In this document: one piece after another, positions 1 through 5,463 of the stretch
Layout of the letters: each line of letters opens with the position of its first letter
Numbering within the stretch: the stretch's first letter is position 1
Assembly: GCA_947456995.1 (NCBI GenBank)
Contig: CANGVB010000212.1
Span: 1-6,532, forward strand
DNA from: Bryobacteraceae bacterium
GTDB taxonomy: Bacteria; Acidobacteriota; Terriglobia; Bryobacterales; Bryobacteraceae
Reading direction: 5' to 3'
Length of the DNA stretch: 6,532 nt
Translations under genes and position numbers: made by a program
Notes under the pieces: generated by a model
The model's database searches: none
What the model saw: the letters and a program-made list of their open reading frames with translations, nothing else
Told to the model about the DNA's origin: nothing

Positions 1-2
1 AC

Positions 3-506
3 CGTCAGGTCTGGCTCGTCTCAAGCGTCATGCCCATCTACCAGGAGCAATGGCAACGCTTGGTCACCCTCGCCGCCTCTCTCAACAAGCCCCCAAGCAA
101 GGTCGCTGAATTCCCCTCCCGCAACGGCCGTCACAGCATCACGGCCTTCCGCTTCGACACACCCAAACCAGCCCCCACCAACTGGCAGCCTCAAACCACT
201 AACAAGATCAACCTCCCCACCAACTGGCAATCCCTCCGCCTCACCCTCTCCGGCATAGCCGACCAGGAAACAGAAAGCATCACCCTCCACTGGCAGGACT
301 CCTCCGGCAAAGACCTTTACACCGACAACCGCCACCTCGGCTGGTCTCCACACATCCACCAAACTTCCACCTTCGAATTCACACCCAACTACTGGCCCAA
401 ATCCTTCAACCGTCAGCGAACATCCACAGAACCACCCACCCAGGTCCAAATCGAGTCCTCACTCATCAAAGCTAAAATCACTTCCACGGAGCTAGCCCTG
501 CCATGA
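3..506 (+). CDS. 3' part of a gene of unknown function, cut by the left window edge
   Basis: I do not recognise this protein. The reading frame is open from the first complete codon at position 3 with no stop, so the gene very probably starts outside the window. The ATG at 30 has no Shine-Dalgarno sequence before it and is more likely an internal methionine. The visible 167 residues begin with a short fairly hydrophobic stretch (RQVWLVSSVMPIYQEQW), which could be the end of a membrane or core helix. A Pro/Thr/Asn-rich linker follows, and then a tail with alternating polar and hydrophobic residues rich in W, Y, T and S that looks like a beta-sandwich. No catalytic motif or cysteine is visible. 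Its TGA at 504-506 overlaps the ATG of the next gene (ATGA), so the two are probably co-transcribed and translationally coupled. A secreted or periplasmic role is possible but rests only on that neighbour. Confidence 0.6.
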   Translation, partial: RQVWLVSSVMPIYQEQWQRLVTLAASLNKPPSKVAEFPSRNGRHSITAFRFDTPKPAPTNWQPQTTNKINLPTNWQSLRLTLSGIADQETESITLHWQDSSGKDLYTDNRHLGWSPHIHQTSTFEFTPNYWPKSFNRQRTSTEPPTQVQIESSLIKAKITSTELALP

Positions 507-2416
507 AATTCCTTCTCTTCTTCCTCACCCTCAACCTCGCAGCTCAGTTCGATAAATTCGACGCAGCCGCCCGCCAGCAACTCGAAGCCCAGCATATCCC
601 CGCCCTCTCGCTAGCCTTCAGCGACGCAACCAAAACCATCCATCAGCTCCACCTCGGCACCGCCACCCCGCAAACCCAATACCGCGCCGGCTCCATCACC
701 AAACTCTTCACCTCCATCGCCATCATGCAACTGGTAGAAGCGGGCAAGCTCGATCTCGATTCCCCCATCTCCCGCTACCTCCCCGAGCTAAGCTTCAAAT
801 CCACCCTCCGCCAAATCGCCTCCCACCGTTCCGGCATCGTCCGCGAACCCGGCCAGGGTCACTACTTCGACACCAAACCCGCCACCCTCAAACAAGTCAC
901 AGCCAGCCTCAAGAAGACCAAACTCGTCTACGAGCCCGGCACAACCACCAAATACTCCAACGCCGCCATCAGCCTCCTCGGCGACGTGATCGAGCGCACC
1001 TCAGGCCAAACCTACCAGCAGTACATCCAGCAACACATCCTCACGCCCCTCAAGCTAACCCACACCACCCTCAAACTAAACGAAGCCAATAATCTCCCCA
1101 AGTCCCTCATGTGGACCGTAGACGGTCGCGAATTCCCCGCCCCCGCCTTCGACCTCGGCACCAGTTCCGCCGGCAACCTCGTCACCACAACAGAAGACCT
1201 CCTCACCTTCGCCCGCTGGCTCATGCGCGACAACCCATCCCCCATCCTCACCAAACAATCGCTAGACCAAATGTTGACCCCGCAATCCGGAGGCACCCGC
1301 TTCGGCATCGGCTTCGCCCTCAACCCGCCCTACATCGGCCACAGCGGAGCCGTCTACGGCCACTCCGCCATCCTTCAAATCAACCCCAAACTCAAAACAG
1401 CCTCAGTAGCCTTCGCCGCAAAAGATTCCATAGACCTCAAGCCTTTGATCGACCCGACTAAAGACCCAAGACCCCTCACCGCCTTCAAGCAACTCGCCAC
1501 CTACCCGACATTGCCCCCAGCCTTCAACTCCAAATCCATCGGCGAATACGGCTGGGATTTCAACAAGCTCTACATCCTCGAGCACGAAGGCAAGCTCCAC
1601 TGCCTCATCGAATGGTTCTCCCTTGTCACACTCGAACCCAAAGGCAACAACCAATACCGCTTCCCCGACAACTCGATGTATGCTGGCGAAACCCTCACCC
1701 TCAAGCCCAACGGCCTCTTCGTCGGCCCGGTCTGGTTCCCTCGCCTCCCAGAGCCCAACCGCAACTTCCGCATCCAGATGCAGAAGTCCCTGGCCGAACT
1801 CAAACAAATCGCTGCCGCAAGCCAAGCCCCCACGCAACCAACAAACCTCCGCAAGCCCGAACTCACAAATCTCCGCACCCTCTCCAACACCATTCAATTC
1901 GACATCCGCTACGCCACCTCAAACAACTTCATGGGAGCCCCCCTCTACTCGCAAAAGGCCGCCTACCTCCAGCAGCCAGCCGCGCAGGCCGTCCTCGCCG
2001 CCCACAATGAATTGAGCAAACTCGGTTATGGCCTCCTCATCCACGATGCCTACCGCCCCTGGCGCGTCACCAAAATGTTCTGGGAAGCAACCCCCGAAGC
2101 CCAGCGCAACTTCGTAGCCAACCCGGCAACAGGCTCCCGCCACAACCGCGGCTGCGCAGTAGACCTCTCCCTCTATGATTTGAAATCCGGCAAACCGGTA
2201 GAGATGGTCAGCGGCTTCGACGAGTTCTCCGATCGAGCCTACCCCAACTACCCCGGCGGCACCTCCCGCCAGCGTTATTTCCGCGAGCTCTTAAGAACGG
2301 CGATGGAAAAACAGGGCTTCACCGTCAACGACGACGAATGGTGGCATTTCGATTTCCGCGACTGGAAGCAATACCCCGTCCTCGACCTCAGCTTCGAGCA
2401 ACTCGGCTCGCGCTGA
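503..2416 (+). CDS. Exported fusion of an AmpC-type serine hydrolase and a VanX-type D-Ala-D-Ala dipeptidase
   Basis: The 637-residue protein joins two enzyme domains. Residues 1-15 (MKFLLFFLTLNLAAQ) look like a short signal peptide. Residues about 16-310 are a class C beta-lactamase/penicillin-binding serine hydrolase: S64-I-T-K67 is the SxxK nucleophile motif, Y151-S-N153 the YxN motif, and H280-S-G282 stands in the KTG position as in many esterase-like members. Residues about 330-420 form a beta-rich connector. Residues about 450-637 are peptidase M15D: H514-D-A-Y-R518-P holds the conserved arginine, S545-R-H547...D554 and E612-W-W-H615 supply the expected zinc ligands H547, D554, H615 and the catalytic E612. 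The M15D part has about the full length of a stand-alone VanX (near 200 residues). By family knowledge, the first half may act as a DD-peptidase, esterase or beta-lactamase, and the second splits free D-Ala-D-Ala. A periplasmic role in recycling or scavenging wall D-Ala peptides is inferred. No VanH/VanA-like genes are adjacent, so a vancomycin resistance role is not supported. The start overlaps the upstream stop. Confidence 0.92.
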   Translation: MKFLLFFLTLNLAAQFDKFDAAARQQLEAQHIPALSLAFSDATKTIHQLHLGTATPQTQYRAGSITKLFTSIAIMQLVEAGKLDLDSPISRYLPELSFKSTLRQIASHRSGIVREPGQGHYFDTKPATLKQVTASLKKTKLVYEPGTTTKYSNAAISLLGDVIERTSGQTYQQYIQQHILTPLKLTHTTLKLNEANNLPKSLMWTVDGREFPAPAFDLGTSSAGNLVTTTEDLLTFARWLMRDNPSPILTKQSLDQMLTPQSGGTRFGIGFALNPPYIGHSGAVYGHSAILQINPKLKTASVAFAAKDSIDLKPLIDPTKDPRPLTAFKQLATYPTLPPAFNSKSIGEYGWDFNKLYILEHEGKLHCLIEWFSLVTLEPKGNNQYRFPDNSMYAGETLTLKPNGLFVGPVWFPRLPEPNRNFRIQMQKSLAELKQIAAASQAPTQPTNLRKPELTNLRTLSNTIQFDIRYATSNNFMGAPLYSQKAAYLQQPAAQAVLAAHNELSKLGYGLLIHDAYRPWRVTKMFWEATPEAQRNFVANPATGSRHNRGCAVDLSLYDLKSGKPVEMVSGFDEFSDRAYPNYPGGTSRQRYFRELLRTAMEKQGFTVNDDEWWHFDFRDWKQYPVLDLSFEQLGSR

Positions 2417-3611
2417 TCTTCGATTCCACCCACAACAGCAACAGCAACAAAAACACCAGCAGGCTGCACCACAACGGCACGGCCATTGCCGATGACTCGT
2501 CAGATAAATATGCCCAAAACCCAATCAGCGCCGGGGCAAGAAAACCACCCAGCATCCCCAGCCCAAAGATCCCGTGAAACAGGCTCGAATGGTACTCACG
2601 AAAGCGGCTACCAATTCTCTCCACCAGCAACGGATATACAAACGAAAATCCCACCGCCGACAATGCCAACCCAAATCCAGCCCCCCAAAAGTTCTCAGCA
2701 CTCCCAAAAATCAATATCCCCAGCCACGACATCGCTGCACTGGCCAGCAACAGTCGCCGGTGCGGAAATCGCTGCAACAAAGCCTGCGCAACAAACCGCC
2801 CACCCAAAAGCGCTGCGCAGTAAAAACTCAAGAAGTACATCGCTGCCGAAGGGCTCATCCCCGCCCGCAAAATCAAATGCAGCGCCACCCACTGCAATAC
2901 AGACAATTCAGCAGCCGTCTCAAAAAACAGCAGCGCCGCAAACAACACATGCACCGGGCTCTTCGATTCCCTCAATACTTCTTTAAACCCAAGATCCACA
3001 ATCTCCGGATCCATCGGCATCCCCAAGCGGTAAAGCCAGGCACCCACCCCAAAAGGTGCAAGCGCCAACAGAATAAACAAGCCGTCAAACTCCGTCCATG
3101 AATACGAAAGCGCGCCCAGCACCGCCGTAAGCAACGATCCCAGCCCCATCAACCCACCAGCCAGATTCACCGTTGCCGCAGGATCCTGCTCGTACAATCG
3201 TTTCAACAATTGGAAAGTTGCTGCCATGATCCCGCCTTGCGCCAGTCCAACCAGCCCAAGCGACAAGTCCCGTGCCACCTCTGGCGTAGGAGGCCCGCTA
3301 AACTCAACCATTACAATCCCAATCGCCGCTATCAGCATCGATGTCGCCAGCAGCCGATGCACCCCAAACCGCGACAAAAAGAACCGGCTCAACCGCAGCG
3401 CCACTAAGACCCCAGCCGCAAAACTCAGAAAATGAAACCCGATCGCCAGGTACGGCGGCTGCAGGTGATATCCCCAAGCCGGCAACGCCGCCCCCGGGAT
3501 TGCCACTAGAACTCCAATCAGAAAGAACCCAAGAAACGCCCTCCGGCTCGCTGAAGGCATAGATGCCCCTGCGCCAGAACTACTGAGCGGTGTCTGCACT
3601 GTCGTAGCCAC
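2388..3611 (-). CDS. MFS-type transporter, substrate unknown
   Basis: A 407-residue, very hydrophobic protein with about twelve predicted membrane helices (roughly residues 25-46, 53-74, 85-103, 114-136, 146-168, 175-193, 219-241, 255-276, 287-304, 308-330, 342-365 and 377-395). A longer polar loop after helix 6 (about 194-218) splits it into two six-helix halves, the usual major facilitator layout and length. G270-G-R-F...R-F-P-H-R-R at 270-286 resembles the MFS motif A loop between helices 8 and 9. The substrate cannot be read from the sequence; sugars or drug-like compounds are both possible. The longest frame starts at GTG 3611, just after an in-frame stop (plus-strand CTA at 3621-3623). 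An ATG at 3560 (residue 18, MPSASRR) lies after a weak AGGGG and just before the first helix, so it is a good alternative start. The 3' end overlaps the convergent fusion gene by 29 bases, with no terminator between them. Confidence 0.85.
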   Translation of the reverse strand: MATTVQTPLSSSGAGASMPSASRRAFLGFFLIGVLVAIPGAALPAWGYHLQPPYLAIGFHFLSFAAGVLVALRLSRFFLSRFGVHRLLATSMLIAAIGIVMVEFSGPPTPEVARDLSLGLVGLAQGGIMAATFQLLKRLYEQDPAATVNLAGGLMGLGSLLTAVLGALSYSWTEFDGLFILLALAPFGVGAWLYRLGMPMDPEIVDLGFKEVLRESKSPVHVLFAALLFFETAAELSVLQWVALHLILRAGMSPSAAMYFLSFYCAALLGGRFVAQALLQRFPHRRLLLASAAMSWLGILIFGSAENFWGAGFGLALSAVGFSFVYPLLVERIGSRFREYHSSLFHGIFGLGMLGGFLAPALIGFWAYLSDESSAMAVPLWCSLLVFLLLLLLWVESKISASRVARS

Positions 3612-3700
3612 TGCTTGATTCTAGTCTCATTCACCCCACCCCTTCCACTCCCGCTCCTCAAATCACCCCAGTTTTGCAACCACACTACAACCACCAGACC

Positions 3701-3713
3701 TATCGATTCGATA
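3701..3713. repeat. Perfect 13-base palindrome upstream of the MFS gene
   Basis: TATCGATTCGATA has six-base arms around one central T. It lies between the leftward MFS gene start (about 90 bases away) and the rightward small-RNA promoter. It could be an operator for a regulator of the transporter. No convincing sigma-70 promoter for the MFS gene was found next to it, so the role is only suggested by symmetry and position. The rest of 3612-3747 is C-rich and then AT-rich, with no ORF or RNA that I can support. Confidence 0.3.
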
Positions 3714-3747
3714 ACCACAATCTATAGCGTTTTGCTCCATTTTTTTC

Positions 3748-3776
3748 TTGAAAAAAAATTCTAACCGAAATATCAT
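3748..3776 (+). promoter_or_regulatory. Sigma-70-type promoter of the structured small RNA
   Basis: TTGAAA (3748-3753) and TATCAT (3771-3776) are separated by exactly 17 bases in an AT-rich stretch. Each box differs from consensus (TTGACA, TATAAT) at one or two positions. The predicted transcription start is near 3783, only about nine bases before the anti-16S sequence at 3792. Confidence 0.7.
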
Positions 3777-3791
3777 CGCAGTATCACTGAG

Positions 3792-3805
3792 AAAGGAGGT
3801 GGTCC
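3792..3805 (+). promoter_or_regulatory. Extended Shine-Dalgarno complementary to the full 16S rRNA 3' tail
   Basis: AAAGGAGGTGGTCC can pair with all 14 bases of the usual bacterial 16S 3' tail (GGAUCACCUCCUUU), with thirteen Watson-Crick pairs and one G-U pair. Ordinary Shine-Dalgarno sites use four to seven. The first ATG comes eight bases after its end (fourteen after the GGAGGT core), a slightly long spacing. The last five bases are also the 5' arm of P1, so folding and ribosome binding would compete. Confidence 0.6.
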
Positions 3806-3813
3806 AGTCGAAA

Positions 3814-3867
3814 ATGGTAAACAGTAGTAATTCAGACGAGACAAAGCGTGAGGTGATCGACTGCTAA
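3814..3867 (+). CDS. Candidate 17-residue leader-like peptide inside the structured RNA
   Basis: ATG at 3814 opens a frame reading MVNSSNSDETKREVIDC and ends at TAA 3865-3867. It is preceded by an exceptionally strong Shine-Dalgarno sequence. The peptide is polar, with no signal sequence or membrane segment, and ends in a cysteine. Codons 11-15 contain the 5' arm of helix P2, so a translating ribosome would open that helix. The stop overlaps another ATG (TAATG, 3865-3869) that opens only three codons (MQA), and an ATG-TAG start-stop follows at 3881-3886. It may be a real peptide, or the ORF may serve only to bring ribosomes onto the RNA, or it may be chance. No homologue comes to mind. Confidence 0.35.
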   Translation: MVNSSNSDETKREVIDC

Positions 3868-3951
3868 TGCAGGCTTGATCATGTAGAGGCTCCGACAGTG
3901 CCCGGAGCCGTTGTGACTGTGGACCGGTTGCCTCACGCATAAGGTCTTGCG

Positions 3952-3991
3952 AAAATCCCGCTACTGCCCTCAAAGCAGTAGCGGGATTTTT
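3952..3991. terminator. Bidirectional intrinsic terminator shared by the small RNA and rnpB
   Basis: AAAATCCCGCTACTGC (3952-3967) pairs perfectly over 16 bases with 3975-3990 around a seven-base loop. On the plus strand the stem ends in TTTTT, which stops the small RNA. On the minus strand it ends in TTTT, which can stop rnpB transcripts arriving from the right. Both converging RNA genes therefore appear to use one hairpin. Confidence 0.88.
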
Positions 3992-4002
3992 CAATTTAAA
4001 TC

Positions 4003-4411
4003 TAGTAGTCCTTCTTCTATAAGCCGGTTCCTGTTACGGCCAAGCTTGCGCTTCGCCGCAGGCAATCATTCATCTGGGCAGCATATTACTACGCCGCTCT
4101 AGCAACCTACCCGGGAGTCCTGATGAGACGGGCCACCTCTGCTCCCCTATTTGGTCTTGCTCCATGTGGGGTTTTCCCTGCCAGGCGCGATTGCTCGCCC
4201 CGCGGTGCGCTCTTACCGCACCTTTTCACCCTTACTCCCTTTGCCGAAGCTCCAGAAGCGGTACATTTTCTGTGGCACTTTCCGTCCAAACCGCTTTAAG
4301 CGATCCAGCCCGGCCGTTAGCCGGCACATTGCCCTATGGAGACCGGACTTTCCTCCAGAAAAATCCCTTACAAAGAAATTTTTCCAGCGATTGCCCGAAG
4401 AAGGACTACTG
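4003..4411 (-). ncRNA. rnpB: RNase P RNA, bacterial A-type
   Basis: This is the catalytic RNA of RNase P, which removes 5' leaders from precursor tRNAs. Read on the minus strand it shows the conserved blocks in order: GAGGAAAGTCC (4355-4345) with the following CATAGGGCA, GGTGCGGTAAGAGCGCACC, GGAGCAAGACCAAATAGGGG (4163-4144), the P15 loop with a GGT that pairs with the tRNA CCA end (near 4135-4137), GGTAGGTTGCT, AGATGAATGATTGCC and ACAGGAACCGGCTTATAG near the 3' end. The closing helix P1 is visible as 14 perfect pairs between 4397-4410 and 4004-4017, which fixes both ends to within a few bases and gives about 410 nt, a normal length. P4 is intact: CCGGT near the 5' end faces ACCGG near the 3' end, where E. 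coli has CCGGG/CCCGG, so the pair has changed on both sides. Exact ends are inferred from P1 and the promoter. Confidence 0.97.
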
Positions 4412-4413
4412 CG

Positions 4414-4442
4414 ATCATATCATCCGCCCGATAGATCACTAG
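4414..4442 (-). promoter_or_regulatory. Probable rnpB promoter
   Basis: On the minus strand TATGAT (4419-4414) lies four to seven bases before the first base of helix P1 (4410), the right place for a -10 box. Seventeen bases upstream is CTAGTG (4442-4437), a poor -35 that sits in a small inverted repeat (TCACT 4436-4440/AGTGA 4448-4452). The -10 is fairly secure and the -35 weak. Confidence 0.5.
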
Positions 4443-4472
4443 TACTAAGTGAGACGTTGCTCCGCTTGGCCC

Positions 4473-4512
4473 ATAGGACTTTTCAGGATTAGTCCTATAG
4501 GGGGTTTACCCC
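4473..4512. repeat. Two inverted repeats between the divergent rnpB and PEP-CTERM promoters
   Basis: ATAGGACT (4473-4480) and AGTCCTAT (4491-4498) are perfect eight-base arms around ten bases. Immediately after, GGGG-TTTA-CCCC (4501-4512) forms a second small palindrome. Neither is followed by a T-run, so they do not look like terminators. They lie about 40-75 bases upstream of the PEP-CTERM gene -35 and about 60-100 bases upstream of the rnpB -10. An operator, or an upstream control element for one of the two promoters, is possible. Otherwise 4413-4549 holds no ORF that I would support. Confidence 0.4.
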
Positions 4513-4549
4513 GATCTGCATGAAAACTCAGGTAAATTTCGAAAAACTC

Positions 4550-4578
4550 TTGCAGACATTTCGATTTTGTACTAATAT
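4550..4578 (+). promoter_or_regulatory. Sigma-70-type promoter of the PEP-CTERM gene
   Basis: TTGCAG (4550-4555) and TAATAT (4573-4578) are spaced by exactly 17 bases in an AT-rich region. The expected start near 4585 leaves a 5' leader of about 45 bases before the ATG at 4630. Confidence 0.7.
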
Positions 4579-4617
4579 CAAACTTCACGGACTACAACTT
4601 TAGTACTGTGACTAAAC

Positions 4618-4622
4618 GGAGG
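4618..4622 (+). promoter_or_regulatory. Ribosome binding site of the PEP-CTERM gene
   Basis: GGAGG is followed by seven bases and then the ATG at 4630. The ideal spacing settles this start codon. Confidence 0.85.
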
Positions 4623-4629
4623 AAATTGA

Positions 4630-5379
4630 ATGAAGCGCTTATTCTCAACTTTTTGCCTGCTGGTGGGAGCCTCCGTGGCATCCTACGCAGGCGTGATCTC
4701 AACTGCCAACGGTGCCCTTCTCGGCCCTAACGCAGCTCTCATCGACTTTGAAAGCCCCACCACCTTCCCGGCTGGTTCCTTTTCATCGTTGCCCCAATTC
4801 ACCGCCTCTGCCGGAACCACCAGCGTTGGCGTCACCATCAGTGCATCCGGCGCAAGCTCTGGCACCAACACCGGTTCCCAGGCCGCCATCACTGGTCAAT
4901 TTGCCAGCACTTTCGGAAATGGCCGCTACTTGACCACTTACAGCGGCCCCACCCCTGCTGTAAACGCCCCCTCGAATTTTGCCCGCACGATCACGTTGAC
5001 CTTTGCAACTGGTCTTTCCGACATCATTTTCGACTACTTCGCTTCTGAAACCAATTTCCACAGCTTTGCAGTCAACGGTATCGCTCAGACCACTCTTGCA
5101 AATCAGGGTACGTCTTCTTCCGCCAGCAGACTCGGCTTCACCGTTGACGGCACTGTCCCGGTTATCAATTCGATCAGCTTCACCTTCACCGGCACCGATG
5201 CCGGCGGCGCTGGCGATCAGGTAATCTTCGACAACATCCGCGTCGTCGCCGGTGGCACAGCTTCTACCAGCGGCAGCAGCACCCCCTCCACCAACGGTGG
5301 TGAAGTGCCTGAGCCTTCCACCTACGCCCTCATGGGTGCAGGCCTCCTGGCTCTCGGCTACGCTCGTCGCAAGAAGTAA
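4630..5379 (+). CDS. Secreted PEP-CTERM protein of unknown function
   Basis: A 249-residue protein with a Sec signal peptide at residues 1-20 (two basic residues, then a hydrophobic core, with likely cleavage near SYA-G). The mature part is rich in Ser, Thr, Ala and Gly. It begins a beta-sandwich-like domain with LIDFES near residue 37 and ends it with QVIFDNIRVV near 200, a pattern common in PEP-CTERM proteins with lectin-like folds. A Ser/Thr/Gly linker follows (about 207-225). The C-terminus is a typical sorting signal: P227-E-P229, a hydrophobic segment at about 231-244, and the basic tail RRKK (246-249). By family knowledge, exosortase recognises this signal and processes the protein at the cell surface, often in bacteria that make exopolysaccharide. 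No exosortase gene is in the window. The gene has its own promoter, Shine-Dalgarno sequence and terminator, so it is monocistronic. The ligand or role cannot be told. Confidence 0.93.
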   Translation: MKRLFSTFCLLVGASVASYAGVISTANGALLGPNAALIDFESPTTFPAGSFSSLPQFTASAGTTSVGVTISASGASSGTNTGSQAAITGQFASTFGNGRYLTTYSGPTPAVNAPSNFARTITLTFATGLSDIIFDYFASETNFHSFAVNGIAQTTLANQGTSSSASRLGFTVDGTVPVINSISFTFTGTDAGGAGDQVIFDNIRVVAGGTASTSGSSTPSTNGGEVPEPSTYALMGAGLLALGYARRKK

Positions 5380-5397
5380 ATCACTTCCAAACGATTG

Positions 5398-5426
5398 AAA
5401 AAAGGCCACCTTCGGGTGGCCTTTTT
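5398..5426 (+). terminator. Intrinsic terminator after the PEP-CTERM gene
   Basis: GGCCACC (5404-5410), TTCG loop and GGTGGCC (5415-5421) form a seven-pair stem with a stable tetraloop. It is extended by five A-T pairs and ends in TTTTT (5422-5426). It starts 19 bases after the stop codon. Confidence 0.92.
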
Positions 5427-5451
5427 CCTTTTCTCCCACATCCGCCTTGCA

Positions 5452-5457
5452 TATAAT
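5452..5457 (+). promoter_or_regulatory. -10 box directly before the cytochrome gene, suggesting a leaderless mRNA
   Basis: A perfect TATAAT ends six bases before the ATG at 5464, so transcription would begin at or next to the start codon. No Shine-Dalgarno sequence is present. The -35 position (5429-5434, TTTTCT) matches consensus poorly and lies in the tail of the preceding terminator, so promoter strength would depend on the -10. Confidence 0.55.
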
Positions 5458-5463
5458 AGCGAC

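Larger units (their letters stand above)
3783..3991 (+). ncRNA. Candidate structured small RNA with pseudoknot and 17-codon ORF, family not recognised
   Basis: This unit has its own promoter and terminator and shows helices that fit a real RNA. P1: GGTCC 3801-3805 with GGACC 3921-3925, continued by AGTC 3806-3809 with GACT 3915-3918 (two-base bulge GT). P2: GCGTGAGG 3846-3853 with CCTCACGC 3931-3938, eight perfect pairs that extend through 3858/3926 with G-U pairs to 13. P3: GGCTCC 3888-3893 with GGAGCC 3904-3909, ten-base loop. P1 and P2 cross each other (5' arms 3801 then 3846, 3' arms 3915 then 3926), which makes an H-type pseudoknot. Their 3' arms are directly adjacent, so the helices could stack. 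A smaller alternative hairpin (TGATC 3854-3858/GATCA 3877-3881, enclosing CTGC/GCAG) competes with the inner part of P2, so the RNA could switch. No gene follows on the same strand before rnpB, so this is a stand-alone unit rather than a riboswitch leader. Function is unknown, and the absence of a match to a named family is from memory only. Confidence 0.7.

Noticed and set aside
30..32. ATG at 30 as the true start of the first gene
   Set aside because: There is no Shine-Dalgarno sequence, and the frame is open and protein-like back to the window edge.
1403..1897. Minus-strand ORFs inside the fusion gene
   Set aside because: The plus-strand product has catalytic motifs on both sides of this part. 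The antisense proteins are of low complexity without recognisable domains.
503..2416. Vancomycin resistance cassette
   Set aside because: Only a VanX-like domain is present, exported and fused to another enzyme. No ligase, dehydrogenase or two-component genes are adjacent within the window.
2486..3101. Plus-strand ORFs opposite the MFS gene
   Set aside because: They are rich in Pro, Gln, Lys and Arg, as expected from the complement of membrane-protein codons, and have no ribosome binding site.
3792..3805. Possible end of a 16S rRNA gene on the minus strand
   Set aside because: The bases resemble the reverse complement of the 16S 3' tail, but none of the adjoining 16S 3' sequence (such as the helix 45 region) is found to the right, and one base differs.
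4107..4492. ORFs in several frames across this stretch
   Set aside because: They lie over the highly conserved RNase P RNA and its promoter; the proteins have no plausible features.
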